Positions 44,696 to 52,867 of a stretch of 64,000 bases of DNA are shown here, in pieces. The notes beneath the pieces are model-generated. The model did no database searches. It saw only the letters and a list, made by a program, of their open reading frames with translations, and was not told the DNA's origin. The position numbers and the translations under genes are program-made. How positions within the stretch are numbered: the first letter of the stretch is position 1; every line of letters starts with the position of its first letter. Source of the stretch: DAOUAT01 sp964551735 (lineage in GTDB: Bacteria > Chloroflexota > Anaerolineae > CG2-30-64-16); assembly GCA_964551735.1 (NCBI GenBank), contig CAZKEF010000024.1:20833-84832 (forward strand), read 5' to 3'.

Positions 44696-45511
44696 TCAGA
44701 TGTTCGTTTCAGCTAAGAAAGCGCGCACCACTTCTATGTACCGCCCGAACTGCTCACGGCGGATACTGTGTCCCGCGCCCGCAATGTGGGCGACGCGCGT
44801 CTGCGGCGCCAGGGCTTGCAGGGCGGCCGCGCTGTCAGGCGTGACCAGCGCGCCTGCCGCAGGATCCGCCGTGAGCAGCAGCGCGGGGCAGGCGATGCTG
44901 CTCACGATGACAGGCCAATTCAGTGGTGGCGGCTCGCCTGCCAGGAGGACGTGGAAGCTGAAGCGCAGTTTCGAGTCGGCCCAAGGGCCAAGCTCAGCTT
45001 CTGGCCAGGTCGGTGATTGCTGGTGGGCGTGGGCGATCAGTTCTTCGCGCGTCTTGCGCTTCAGATCGACGATGCCCACGCGGATCGGCTGTGGCCGTGG
45101 TGGGATCGGCTGCGCTGGCATCGGCATCCACCACGGGGGGGGATCCTCTAGCAAGATCGCGCGCAGCAGATCGGAGTGCGTACCGGCCAATGCCAAGGCT
45201 GATGCCGCGCCCATGGAATGCCCCAGGACTGCAGGCCGCTTCAGCCTTAGGGCCTGGATCACGCCGGCCAGGTCGGCCGCGTGATCGGCAGAGCTGTAGC
45301 CTTGCTCGGGCGCATCCGAGCGGCCGTGGCCGCGCGCATCCGTCATGATAACGTCGTAATCGGCTTCCAACGCCTGGGCCACGGGCGTCCAGCACAGCCC
45401 GTCGTCCGAGAAGCCGTGCGCCAGCACCAGCGGTGGTTTCGCGCCGCCGGTTCTGGTGTAGTGCAATGTCAAGCCGTTGACTTTGACGTCGCCAGATCGC
45501 CAGTGAGACAT
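44696..45511 (-). CDS. Alpha/beta hydrolase
   Basis: The 271-residue protein has the oxyanion segment LVLAHGFSDDGLCW near residue 30, MTDARGHGRSDAP near 60, the nucleophile elbow VLGHSMGAAS (Ser about 100), LLLTADPAAGALV with the acid residue near 215 and IAGAGHSIRREQ with the catalytic His near 245. This is the pattern of esterase/C-C hydrolase/haloperoxidase-like enzymes; the substrate cannot be predicted. ATG 45511 was preferred over the start 33 bases upstream because AGGAG lies 7 bases before it. It lies between the secreted repeat-protein gene and gatB, 36 and 60 bases away, and probably shares their transcript. No signal peptide is present. Confidence 0.87.
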   Translation of the reverse strand: MSHWRSGDVKVNGLTLHYTRTGGAKPPLVLAHGFSDDGLCWTPVAQALEADYDVIMTDARGHGRSDAPEQGYSSADHAADLAGVIQALRLKRPAVLGHSMGAASALALAGTHSDLLRAILLEDPPPWWMPMPAQPIPPRPQPIRVGIVDLKRKTREELIAHAHQQSPTWPEAELGPWADSKLRFSFHVLLAGEPPPLNWPVIVSSIACPALLLTADPAAGALVTPDSAAALQALAPQTRVAHIAGAGHSIRREQFGRYIEVVRAFLAETNI

Positions 45512-45547
45512 CGCTTTGCTCCTGATCAGATAGGCCTGCCGCATTCG

Positions 45548-47692
45548 TCAGCGTAGCACTAGCGGCAGGTAGACGTACTGCGTGGTTGGCGGCGTGATGA
45601 CTAACGGCCCGAGATGGGCGAACTTCAGATCTCGGCTTGCTCCATCCGCATAACTGATCTGTGGGCGGTTATCGGCATTCAATGCCAGCGATGTGTAATA
45701 ACCCACGTTACCGACGCTCTCCACGACCTGAACCTGCCAGCCCTCCGTCTCCCGGAAGGCGTATTTCAAGTCGGCACGCACATAGTCATAGTAGCTGATG
45801 TGCGGACGTCCGCTGTTGTCCAGCGCCAGGGACGCGTACTCGCCGACGCCGCCGCCTGCGTCCACCGGCTCGAACTGCCAGCTTGCCCCGACCAAGCGAG
45901 CATACCACAGGTTATCGCTGGCATGATAGGCGATGTGCGGAACGTTGCTGCCGGAGAGGGCGAGGGATGTGGCGGCGCCTTTGGCGATGCCATCGGTCAC
46001 GTCCTCACTGTGCCAGCCCGTTGCTTGCCGGTAGGCGTAACGCAGCGTATAGGTCACGCCGTTATAACTGAGGTAGCTGATGTGGGGCGTGCCGTCCGCG
46101 TCCAGGGCCAGCGATGTGTAACGGCCCATGATGCCGATGCCATCGGCCGTCTCGATGTGCCAGCCCGCGGCATCGCGATAGGCGTACCGCAGGTCGTCAT
46201 CAGGGGTGTTGGCATAGTAGCTGATGTGCGGGTAACCGTCGTTGTCTAGCGCCAGCGATGCGTATTCGCCCGCGTAGCCATCCTGGTCAATGGTCTGGAT
46301 GTGCCACCCCAGCGCATCCATGGTCGCATATTCCAGGGAGGTCGTGGAGGCATTATGATAGACGATGTGGGGATAGCCCTGGCGATCGAGCGCGAGCGAG
46401 GTGTGTCGGCCGGTGTCGCCCAGGGTTGCCACGGTTTGCGTTTGCCAGCCCGCGGCGTCCAGGAAGGTATACTTGAGGTTTTGCCGCGTGAAATCGTAGT
46501 AGCTGATGTGTGGGTACTGGCTTTTGTCCAGGGCCAGCGAAGTGTAAAGGCCCACGACCCCGCCGGAATCTACCGTTTCCGGGTGTGAGCCGGTTTCATC
46601 CAGCACCGTGTATCTGAGCTCCCCGGCCTGCAGATAGGCGATGTGGGGCCGGTCGGCGCCGTCCACTGCCAGCGAACTGCCCCAGGGACTGTTATCCGCG
46701 CCGTCCAACGGCGTCACGCGCCAATCCAGTTCTTCGCCGCCCAACCGATAGGCATGCTTGGGCTGTGTGCTGCCGAAAAAGCTGATGTGGGGCGTGCCGG
46801 CGGCATCTAATGCCAGTGAGGTGTAGCCGTTGATGCCCGAGCGAATGACGCTCTCGAAGACCCAAAGCGCGCCATCGAAATAGGTGTAGTAGATCGCGTC
46901 ATCGTTGGCATCGTAATAGCTGATGTGGGGCATGTCGGACGCATCAAGCGCCAGGGAGTTCTGGCGCCCCAGGCTGCGGCCGGTGACAACTGTCTCGATG
47001 TGCCAGCCGCCGCCATCGCGATAGGCGTATTTGAGCGCGGCCAGCTCGCCGCCGTCAGCGTGAAAGCTGATGTGAGGTTGCCCGGCCGCATCCAGCGCCA
47101 GCGAGGTGTCCTGGCTGTTGTAGCCATCGGTGCTCACGGTGCTTGTTTGCCAGCCCGTAGCCGCATCCCGGTAGGCATAGCGCAGGTCCCCATTGCTGTG
47201 GTAGCTGACATGTGGGATGCCCGCATGGTCGAGCGCTAACGAGGTGTAGCTGCCGGCCGCGCCGCCGTCGGCATCAATGGTCTCCAGATGCCAGCCGGTC
47301 GCATCCCGATAGGCGAATTTGACATCCGCGTTCGCCTCGTCACTGTAGGCAATGCGCGGGTTGCCAGCATCATCCAATGCCAGGGCAGCATAACTGCCGA
47401 CTGAGTTGGCCGTATCCACCATTTCGGTGTGCCAGGACGCGCCGTCATGCCAGGCGTAGTACAGGTTTTCGCCGCCATAGGTAATATGGGGATTTCCGGC
47501 GCTGTCCAGGGCCATGCTGCGGTCGGTGAGGGCCGTGAAATAGGGCGGGCAATCGGCGCACATGATCTCCCAGTCGGGGGCGTCGGCACGCACCGACCGC
47601 AAGCCCAATTGGAGCGGTGCCAGCGTTGCAGCCAGGCATGTGGCCAAGCTCAAGGCAAGCACCCAAAGGCGGGTTTTGCTTTGTGTTGTCAT
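45548..47692 (-). CDS. Secreted 14-repeat propeller-like protein with C-terminal YLPLVLR tail
   Basis: The 714-residue protein has a signal peptide (about 1-37, ending near SVRADA) and then 14 tandem repeats of about 47 residues. The consensus is SLALDxxGxPHISYYD followed by an LKYAYRDxxGW segment. Aromatic and SLALD positions are strictly kept. The pattern suggests a beta-propeller, perhaps two domains of seven blades, lying on the cell surface and binding an unknown ligand; no catalytic residues are visible. The C-terminus is QYVYLPLVLR, matching the tails of the two giant proteins upstream. The start is ATG 47692, 27 bases after the aminotransferase gene, with a weak GAGAG ribosome site. 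Confidence 0.85.
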   Translation of the reverse strand: MTTQSKTRLWVLALSLATCLAATLAPLQLGLRSVRADAPDWEIMCADCPPYFTALTDRSMALDSAGNPHITYGGENLYYAWHDGASWHTEMVDTANSVGSYAALALDDAGNPRIAYSDEANADVKFAYRDATGWHLETIDADGGAAGSYTSLALDHAGIPHVSYHSNGDLRYAYRDAATGWQTSTVSTDGYNSQDTSLALDAAGQPHISFHADGGELAALKYAYRDGGGWHIETVVTGRSLGRQNSLALDASDMPHISYYDANDDAIYYTYFDGALWVFESVIRSGINGYTSLALDAAGTPHISFFGSTQPKHAYRLGGEELDWRVTPLDGADNSPWGSSLAVDGADRPHIAYLQAGELRYTVLDETGSHPETVDSGGVVGLYTSLALDKSQYPHISYYDFTRQNLKYTFLDAAGWQTQTVATLGDTGRHTSLALDRQGYPHIVYHNASTTSLEYATMDALGWHIQTIDQDGYAGEYASLALDNDGYPHISYYANTPDDDLRYAYRDAAGWHIETADGIGIMGRYTSLALDADGTPHISYLSYNGVTYTLRYAYRQATGWHSEDVTDGIAKGAATSLALSGSNVPHIAYHASDNLWYARLVGASWQFEPVDAGGGVGEYASLALDNSGRPHISYYDYVRADLKYAFRETEGWQVQVVESVGNVGYYTSLALNADNRPQISYADGASRDLKFAHLGPLVITPPTTQYVYLPLVLR

Positions 47693-47719
47693 AACAGTAC
47701 TCTCGGGTTAGGCAGACTC

Positions 47720-48886
47720 CTATCCGTGCCTTCTTACAAACCGGTTCATCCGCTCCAGCGCCTCTTCGATCTTGTCCTTGGCGGTCGCGTAACACATGCG
47801 CACGTAGCCCTCGCCGCCCAGGCCGAAGGCGGGGCCGGGGATGCAGGCCACCTGCTCTTCTTCCAGCAGCGTCCAAGCGAACTTGTCGGAGGTCATGCCG
47901 CTGACGCGGATATCAGGGAAGGCGTAGAACGCGCCGCGCGGCTCGAATGCGGGCAGGCCGATGCTGCGCAGGCCATCCACCAGCAAGCGGCGGCGCACGT
48001 TGTAAGATTCGCGCATGGCGTGGACAGCCTCTTCCGCGGCCGGGTCGGTCATCGCGGTGATCGCAGCCACCTGCGCCGTGGTGGAAGCGGACATGATCGT
48101 GTACTGATGGATCTTGCGCATCTGCGCCAGGATGTCGGCCGGGCCCAGCGCGAAGCCCAGGCGCCAACCGGTCATGGCGTAGTCTTTGGAGAAGCCGCCG
48201 ATGATGATGGTGCGGTCGCGCATTCCCGGTAGGCTGCCAAAGGTGATGTGCGGCGCGGCGTACACCAGCCGGTCGTAGATCTCGTCGGAGATCACCAGCA
48301 GGTCGTGCCTTTCGGCCACGGCCGCGATCTCCAGCATCCGTTCATGGTCCAGGGTCGCGCCGGTGGGGTTGTTGGGGTAGTTGATCAGGATCGCCTTGGT
48401 GCGCGGGGTGATCGCGGCCTCAAGCTGTGCCCCGGTGACCTGGAACATGGTCTCGACGTGGGTGGCGATGGGCACAGGCGTGCCGCCAGCGAAGATCACC
48501 TCGGCCTCGTAGGAGACGAAGCACGGCTCCGGGATCAGGACCTCGTCGTCCCGGTTCAGGATGGCGGTGAGCGCCAGGTAGAGCGCCTCGGAGCCGCCCA
48601 CGGTGATCAGGGTCTCAGCCTCCGGGTCATAGTTGACCCCATAAAGCTGTGCCCATTTGGCCACGATGGCCTGACGCAGCTCCAGGATGCCGGAGTTGGA
48701 GGTGTAACGCGTCTCCCCGCGGGTCAGCGAGGCCATGCCGGCCTGCCGGATCACCTCGGGGGTCACGAAGTCGGGCTCGCCGATGCCCAGCGAGATCACA
48801 TCCTGCATGGTGGCGGCGATGTCGAAGAATTTGCGGATGCCGGAGGGCGGCACAGCGACCACCCGGCGCGAGAGACGATCGGACAT
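47720..48886 (-). CDS. Class I/II pyridoxal-phosphate aminotransferase (aspartate aminotransferase-like)
   Basis: Predicted to move amino groups between an amino acid and 2-oxoglutarate. The 388-residue protein shows ISLGIGEPDFVTPE near residue 30, the PLP-contact region ILINYPNNPTGATLD (about 165-180), VISDEIYDRLVY (about 200), the Schiff-base lysine in GGFSKDYAMTGWRLGF (about 235) and VRMCYATAKDKIEEAL near the C-terminus. It belongs to the I-gamma type typical of archaea and deep-branching bacteria. ATG 48886 lies behind GGAGG, while the upstream ATG at 48901 overlaps that site. It follows the decayed DUF5615 reading frame by 15 bases. Aspartate, alanine or aromatic specificity is not decided by sequence. 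Confidence 0.9.
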   Translation of the reverse strand: MSDRLSRRVVAVPPSGIRKFFDIAATMQDVISLGIGEPDFVTPEVIRQAGMASLTRGETRYTSNSGILELRQAIVAKWAQLYGVNYDPEAETLITVGGSEALYLALTAILNRDDEVLIPEPCFVSYEAEVIFAGGTPVPIATHVETMFQVTGAQLEAAITPRTKAILINYPNNPTGATLDHERMLEIAAVAERHDLLVISDEIYDRLVYAAPHITFGSLPGMRDRTIIIGGFSKDYAMTGWRLGFALGPADILAQMRKIHQYTIMSASTTAQVAAITAMTDPAAEEAVHAMRESYNVRRRLLVDGLRSIGLPAFEPRGAFYAFPDIRVSGMTSDKFAWTLLEEEQVACIPGPAFGLGGEGYVRMCYATAKDKIEEALERMNRFVRRHG

Positions 48887-48901
48887 GAAGATGGCCTCCA
48901 T

Positions 48902-49003
48902 TTAGTCTGTGTTTTCGCCCCAGATTCTGATGCGCGTTTCCTCGACGATCCAGAGGCGTTTTGTATTCTCAACGGGCAGGTTTTCGTCTACTCTGAACTT
49001 CAT
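48902..49003 (-). pseudogene. Internally deleted DUF5615 (PIN-like toxin) remnant
   Basis: A 33-codon frame starting MKFRVDENLPVE, the typical N-terminus of DUF5615 proteins, and continuing directly with RLWIVEETRIRIWGENTD, which looks like their C-terminus. The central about 70-80 residues with the nuclease-fold acidic positions are missing. Its ATG overlaps the stop of the DUF433 gene (ATGA), as in intact pairs, which supports the identification. The deletion keeps the frame, so a short peptide could still be made, but a working toxin cannot. Confidence 0.7.
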
Positions 49004-49239
49004 GCGAAGGCTCCAGTAGGCGTGAGGACGATTCGTTCACGCGCAAGGTCGGCTGCGTAGGCTATCGCTGCCTGGATGTCCTGTGACTTGAGTGCTGGAT
49101 AGCTCTTAAGGATCTCTGACGGGCTCAGATTCGCCGCCAGGTTGTCCAGGATGACCGAAACCATCACGCGCGTGCCTTTGATCCATGCCTTGCCGTGGCA
49201 TACCAGGGGGTCCACCACAATTCTATCTTGCCAGTCCAT
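49000..49239 (-). CDS. DUF433 antitoxin-like protein (orphaned)
   Basis: The 79-residue protein has the DUF433 pattern: RIVVDPLVCHGKAWIKGTRV (residues 6-25), then a helix-turn-helix-like NLSPSEILKSYPALKSQDIQAAIAYAADLA. DUF433 proteins usually serve as the DNA-binding antitoxin partner of DUF5615. Here the partner is reduced to a 33-codon remnant overlapping its 3' end. GGGAGG lies 6 bases before the ATG. It may still repress its own promoter or be a relic; an intact pair is present at 58323-58951. Confidence 0.87.
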   Translation of the reverse strand: MDWQDRIVVDPLVCHGKAWIKGTRVMVSVILDNLAANLSPSEILKSYPALKSQDIQAAIAYAADLARERIVLTPTGAFA

Positions 49240-49253
49240 CGTTTCCTCCCGAA

Positions 49254-50861
49254 CTATTGCAGTTCATTGATGATCCACTCATCAGTAGCCAACTGCCAGC
49301 TCAACCTATAGCATACGCCATTTTCGGCCTGGACCCAAAAGATGAATTCCGTTGGCGTGTATACTTGCCGCTCAACCTGGGTGACGTTTAACCAGTGGCC
49401 TTTCCACTGGAGCGCAACCGGCCGTTCGGGGTAGCGCGTGCCCGCATAGCAGCGGACGTTTGCCAGCCGTACAATCCCTGACACGACCAGCCCATCGGGG
49501 ATCGCGGCCTGCTCGCCCGTCTCGTTGATCACCTCGGCCAGGCCGCGGCAGACCACGCCCCGCCCAAACCGCACATCCCCGCGCACGGCCAGCCGCTCGC
49601 AGTCCACCAACGAGGGCGGGCCGAAGGGGAAGCGGGCTTCCAGGTCGTCAATGCGCTTATAGAAACGCGAGTCCAGGTCCACCACCGGTGGGCCGGGCCG
49701 CGTGCGCGCCGGGTTCGCCACCACCTGCCAGTCCGGGGTGAGCACGTAGGCGTCGGAGCGGACGGCCAGCAGGTCATCGCACGTTTTCACCGGCGCAAAG
49801 CGCGTTCGCGGCACCCGCAGCGCGGCGGCGGCCTCGAACAGGCCGATGGCCGCGCCCATCGCGGTCTCGATCTGGTACACCGCGGGCGAGGCCGGGTCCC
49901 GCGGGTCCAGGGTCTTGCCGTTGCGGATCAGCGGCAGGCCCAGCACGCCGGCCCGCTCGTCCAGCAGCCGCTTCAGCGCGGGCAGGTTTAGCCACAGGTT
50001 GTTGGTGTTGAAGTAGCGGTGCCGGCCGATGTCCTGGAACGCGTTGGTGTCCCCGGCCGGGCACTGGGCCGATTCGCGCAGCACCAGCCGGCCATCCGCG
50101 ATCCGCTGCGCCAGGTGGCCGCCCTTGCGATCTACGGGTGTGCGATCGGCCACTTCCATCAAGAAGGGTAATTCGTGGCTGATGAAATAACCCAAGATCA
50201 GCGGATCGAGTTGCGCGCCCAGGTTATCGGCGTTGGCGACGAAAGCGTAAGTGTAGCCGTGGGCCAGCAGCGCGTCCAACATGCCGCTGGTGAGCACCGC
50301 CGTATAGATGTCACCGTGGCCGGGCGGGCACCATTCCAGGTCGGGGTCGGCCGGCCAGGATGCCGACGTCAGGTCGGCCGCCAGCACCTTGGGCACTTTG
50401 TGCTGCACGAAATCCAGTGGGATGGGGCCCCTCAGCTCCGGGTAAGCGCCCAGGGCTGCTAATGAGTCATCGCGCGTCGCGAAGCTGTTCATCAGCACCA
50501 GCGGCACGCCCGCACGCAGCGCCTGCCGCGCAATGATGTCCAGGAAGGTCAGCCCGTCCTTGATGGCCAGCAGCGTCTTGGCCCGCTCCAGTCCCATGCC
50601 GGTGCCCAGGCCGCCGTTGAGCTTCACCACGACGGTGCGCGGCAGTGCGGCGCGGCCGATCTCGGCCAGATCGCCCGGCAGATGTTCCAGATCGGGCAAC
50701 GTTGCGACGGGCCGGATGGCAGCCTCCGGGATCAGCCCGGTCTCCCCGGCCGCGAGCTGCTCGTAATAGCGCCGGAAGGTGCGGATCACGATCTCGGGCA
50801 GGTGCTCGGCCCGCATTTTTTCAGCAAAGGGACCGAAATCAACGAGGGCTACGCTATCCAA
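49254..50861 (-). CDS. UTP--sugar-1-phosphate uridylyltransferase (UDPGP family) with a C-terminal extension
   Basis: Predicted to form UDP-glucose or UDP-GlcNAc from UTP and the sugar 1-phosphate. The 535-residue protein has the UDPGP-family nucleotide loop VVKLNGGLGTGMGLERAK (about 73-90), LNSFATRDD-like LMNSFATRDDS, CPPGHGDIYTAV and VANADNLGA (metal-binding Asp). A left-handed-helix-like end reads VRFGRGVVCRGLAEV. About 65 extra residues follow (from PVALQWKGHWLNV), resembling the small beta domain DUF6504. The start is TTG 50861 behind GGAGG; both are contributed by a 7-base repeat array. ATG 50816 is the alternative but lacks a ribosome site. Confidence 0.87.
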   Translation of the reverse strand: MDSVALVDFGPFAEKMRAEHLPEIVIRTFRRYYEQLAAGETGLIPEAAIRPVATLPDLEHLPGDLAEIGRAALPRTVVVKLNGGLGTGMGLERAKTLLAIKDGLTFLDIIARQALRAGVPLVLMNSFATRDDSLAALGAYPELRGPIPLDFVQHKVPKVLAADLTSASWPADPDLEWCPPGHGDIYTAVLTSGMLDALLAHGYTYAFVANADNLGAQLDPLILGYFISHELPFLMEVADRTPVDRKGGHLAQRIADGRLVLRESAQCPAGDTNAFQDIGRHRYFNTNNLWLNLPALKRLLDERAGVLGLPLIRNGKTLDPRDPASPAVYQIETAMGAAIGLFEAAAALRVPRTRFAPVKTCDDLLAVRSDAYVLTPDWQVVANPARTRPGPPVVDLDSRFYKRIDDLEARFPFGPPSLVDCERLAVRGDVRFGRGVVCRGLAEVINETGEQAAIPDGLVVSGIVRLANVRCYAGTRYPERPVALQWKGHWLNVTQVERQVYTPTEFIFWVQAENGVCYRLSWQLATDEWIINELQ

Positions 50862-50913
50862 CCTCTAACCTCCAGCCTCCAACTTCTAATCTCCAACCTC
50901 CAAAACCGGCTTC
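50862..50913. repeat. 7-base tandem repeat array between the uridylyltransferase gene and gatA
   Basis: Plus-strand units CAACCTC, TAACCTC, CAGCCTC, CAACTTC, TAATCTC, CAACCTC, CAAAACC. On the transcribed minus strand the units read GAGGTTG or GGAGGTTAG, so they repeat a Shine-Dalgarno-like core. The array codes for the last residues and stop of GatA and provides the ribosome site of the next gene. Confidence 0.8.
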
Positions 50914-52373
50914 CGCCGATGCCATTCCGTCGCCTGCTCATACGCATACGCTGCAGCCAACAGCAGCGGCTCCTGGAACGCGCCGCCAATGAGTTGCAAG
51001 CCGATAGGCAGGCCCGCGGCGTCGAATCCGCAGGGCAGCGACATCCCTGGCAGGCCGGCCAGGTTCAGCGATAGCGTGAAAATATCCGACAGGTACATGC
51101 TCAGTGGGTCGTCCGTTTTTTCGCCTATGCGAAACGCGGTGGTGGGCGTGGTTGGGCAGGCGATGATGTCCACTTCGCGTAGTGCAGCGTCGAAGTCGGT
51201 CTTGATCAGTGTGCGCACCTGCTGTGCCTTGAGGTAGTACGCGTCGTAGTAGCCCGCGCTGAGCGCGTACGCGCCCAACATGATGCGGCGTTTCACCTCC
51301 GGCCCGAACCCCTCCCCGCGCGTCCGGCGATAGGTCTCCCATAGCGAGGCCGCTTCCGCCGACAGCCCGTAGCGGATGCCGTCGTAACGCGCCAGGTTGG
51401 CCGACGCCTCGGCCGGTGCGATGAGGTAGTACACCGGCAGCGCCAGGTCGGTGTGCGGCAGGCGGACCTCGCGCACCTTCGCGCCCAACTCAGCCAATGT
51501 CTGGATGGCCGCGCGCACCGCCGCCTCCACCTCCGGCTGCATCCCCGGCACGAAATATTCCCGCGGCACCCCGACCCGCAGGCCGGATAAACCAGGCTTC
51601 TCCGAGAAACCTGGTTTGTCAAGCACGGACACATCCACGCTGGTGCTGTCCCGCGGATCGTAACCCGCGATAGCGTCCAGCAGCAGCGTCGCGTCGGTCA
51701 CGTCCTTGGCGAACGGCCCGATCTGGTCGAGGGAGGACGCGTATGCGGCCAGGCCGTAGCGGCTAACGCGGCCGTAGGTCGGCTTCAGGCCCACGACCCC
51801 GCACAGCGCGGCCGGTTGACGCACGCTGCCGCCCGTGTCGCTGCCCAGGGCGCCGAGGCATTCGCCCGCGGCCACCGCGGCCGCGCTGCCGCCGCTGGAG
51901 CCGCCCGGCACCCGATCCAGGTCCCACGGGTTGCGCGTGGTGAAGTAGGCCGAGTTCTCGGTGCTGGAGCCCATCGCGAATTCGTCGGTGTTGGTCTTGC
52001 CCAGGATCACCGCACCGGCCGCACGCAACCGCGCGATGACTGTGGCATCGTAGGGTGGGATGTAGCCTTCGAGGATCTTTGACCCGGCGGTGAGCGGCAC
52101 ACCTTCCACGGTGATCACGTCCTTGATCGCCAGGGGGATGCCGATCAGGGCTGGCAGCGTGTCCAGGTCGCCGTTGCGCCGGGCCGCTGCGATGGCAGCA
52201 TCCGCGGCCGCGGCCTGCTCCAGCGCAGCCTCGGGCGTCAAAGTCAGGTAGGCCTTGATCGCGTTGTCCACCGCCAGGATGCGATCAAGCACCGCCTCGG
52301 TCAACTCGCTCGCCGTGACTTCACCTGTGCGCAGCAGCGCCGCGGCTTCATGGATGGTCAATTCATGCAACAC
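50886..52373 (-). CDS. gatA: Aspartyl/glutamyl-tRNA(Asn/Gln) amidotransferase subunit A
   Basis: GatA releases ammonia from glutamine for GatB. The 495-residue amidase-family protein has the catalytic triad region: Lys in LIGIPLAIKDVITVEGV (about 75-90), Ser in the GGSSGGSAAAVAAG loop (about 152-165) and the serine of GSDTGGSVRQPAALCG (about 172-187). Length and order match GatA. The start is GTG 52373 with AGGAGG about 8 bases upstream. The final residues (KPVLEVGD) and stop derive from the 7-base repeat array at 50862, so the exact C-terminus differs from relatives. It is preceded by gatC; gatB lies seven reading frames downstream on the same strand. Confidence 0.96.
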   Translation of the reverse strand: MLHELTIHEAAALLRTGEVTASELTEAVLDRILAVDNAIKAYLTLTPEAALEQAAAADAAIAAARRNGDLDTLPALIGIPLAIKDVITVEGVPLTAGSKILEGYIPPYDATVIARLRAAGAVILGKTNTDEFAMGSSTENSAYFTTRNPWDLDRVPGGSSGGSAAAVAAGECLGALGSDTGGSVRQPAALCGVVGLKPTYGRVSRYGLAAYASSLDQIGPFAKDVTDATLLLDAIAGYDPRDSTSVDVSVLDKPGFSEKPGLSGLRVGVPREYFVPGMQPEVEAAVRAAIQTLAELGAKVREVRLPHTDLALPVYYLIAPAEASANLARYDGIRYGLSAEAASLWETYRRTRGEGFGPEVKRRIMLGAYALSAGYYDAYYLKAQQVRTLIKTDFDAALREVDIIACPTTPTTAFRIGEKTDDPLSMYLSDIFTLSLNLAGLPGMSLPCGFDAAGLPIGLQLIGGAFQEPLLLAAAYAYEQATEWHRRKPVLEVGD

Positions 52374-52387
52374 CAGCGCTCCTCCTC

Positions 52388-52430
52388 ATCCAGCCTCCAA
52401 CCTCCAACCTCTAGCTTCCAGCTTCCAGAA
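52388..52430. repeat. 7-base tandem repeat array between gatA and gatC
   Basis: Plus-strand units CAGCCTC, CAACCTC, CAACCTC, TAGCTTC, CAGCTTC, CAGAATC, the same family and orientation as the array at 50862. The stop codon of gatC (52411-52413) falls inside it. The gatA gene is thus bracketed by two arrays. Confidence 0.8.
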
Positions 52431-52707
52431 TCGACCCCACCCGAAAACACCCGTCGGCCGCATCCGGTGCGTTGGCCAGCACATCCTCGGCCGGCAGCGA
52501 AGGGGCAACGATGTCATCGCGCATGACGTTGCGCAGCGACAGCACCGTGGCCGTGGGGGAGATAGCCGAGGTGTCCACCTGTTGCAGGCGCGCCGCGTAT
52601 TCCAGGATGGACGAAAGCTGTTCACGGAAGAGCGACTTCTCGGCGTCGGTCAGACGCAGACGGGCCAGCTCGGCGATGTGTTCGATTTCGGCAAGGGTCA
52701 GGGGCAT
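52411..52707 (-). CDS. gatC: Aspartyl/glutamyl-tRNA(Asn/Gln) amidotransferase subunit C
   Basis: GatC is the small subunit that wraps around GatA and GatB and stabilises the complex. The 98-residue protein starts MPLTLAEIEHIAELARLRL, the hallmark of the family, followed by LSSILEYAARLQQVDTS and the conserved RDDIV and FRVGSILE segments. GGGAG lies 9 bases before the ATG. It is the first gene of the nine-frame minus-strand run 52707-43103, driven by the promoter at 52771-52799. Its last three residues and stop are coded by the repeat array. Confidence 0.95.
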   Translation of the reverse strand: MPLTLAEIEHIAELARLRLTDAEKSLFREQLSSILEYAARLQQVDTSAISPTATVLSLRNVMRDDIVAPSLPAEDVLANAPDAADGCFRVGSILEAGS

Positions 52708-52770
52708 GGTTATCGCTCCCGCAAGGTGGACGTGGCCGGATGGTCCTATGGCGCACCGCGGCCATCAGCC

Positions 52771-52799
52771 ATTATAGCACCGGGCAAGGTTGGTTACAA
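52771..52799 (-). promoter_or_regulatory. Promoter of the gatC-led operon
   Basis: On the minus strand TTGTAA (52799-52794), 17-base spacer ending TGC, TATAAT (52776-52771). Near-consensus, 64 bases before the gatC ATG. Confidence 0.75.
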
Positions 52800-52803
52800 A
52801 CGG

Positions 52804-52832
52804 TTGGCGCTCCCGGTCTGTTGTGCTATACT
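52804..52832 (+). promoter_or_regulatory. Promoter of the M1 peptidase gene
   Basis: TTGGCG (52804-52809), 17-base spacer ending TGC, TATACT (52827-52832). It is divergent from the gatC promoter with only a few bases between the -35 boxes, so the two may share regulation. Confidence 0.7.
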
Positions 52833-52867
52833 GGCACCTGCTTTTGCATGTTCTTGGGGAGGTGGCG

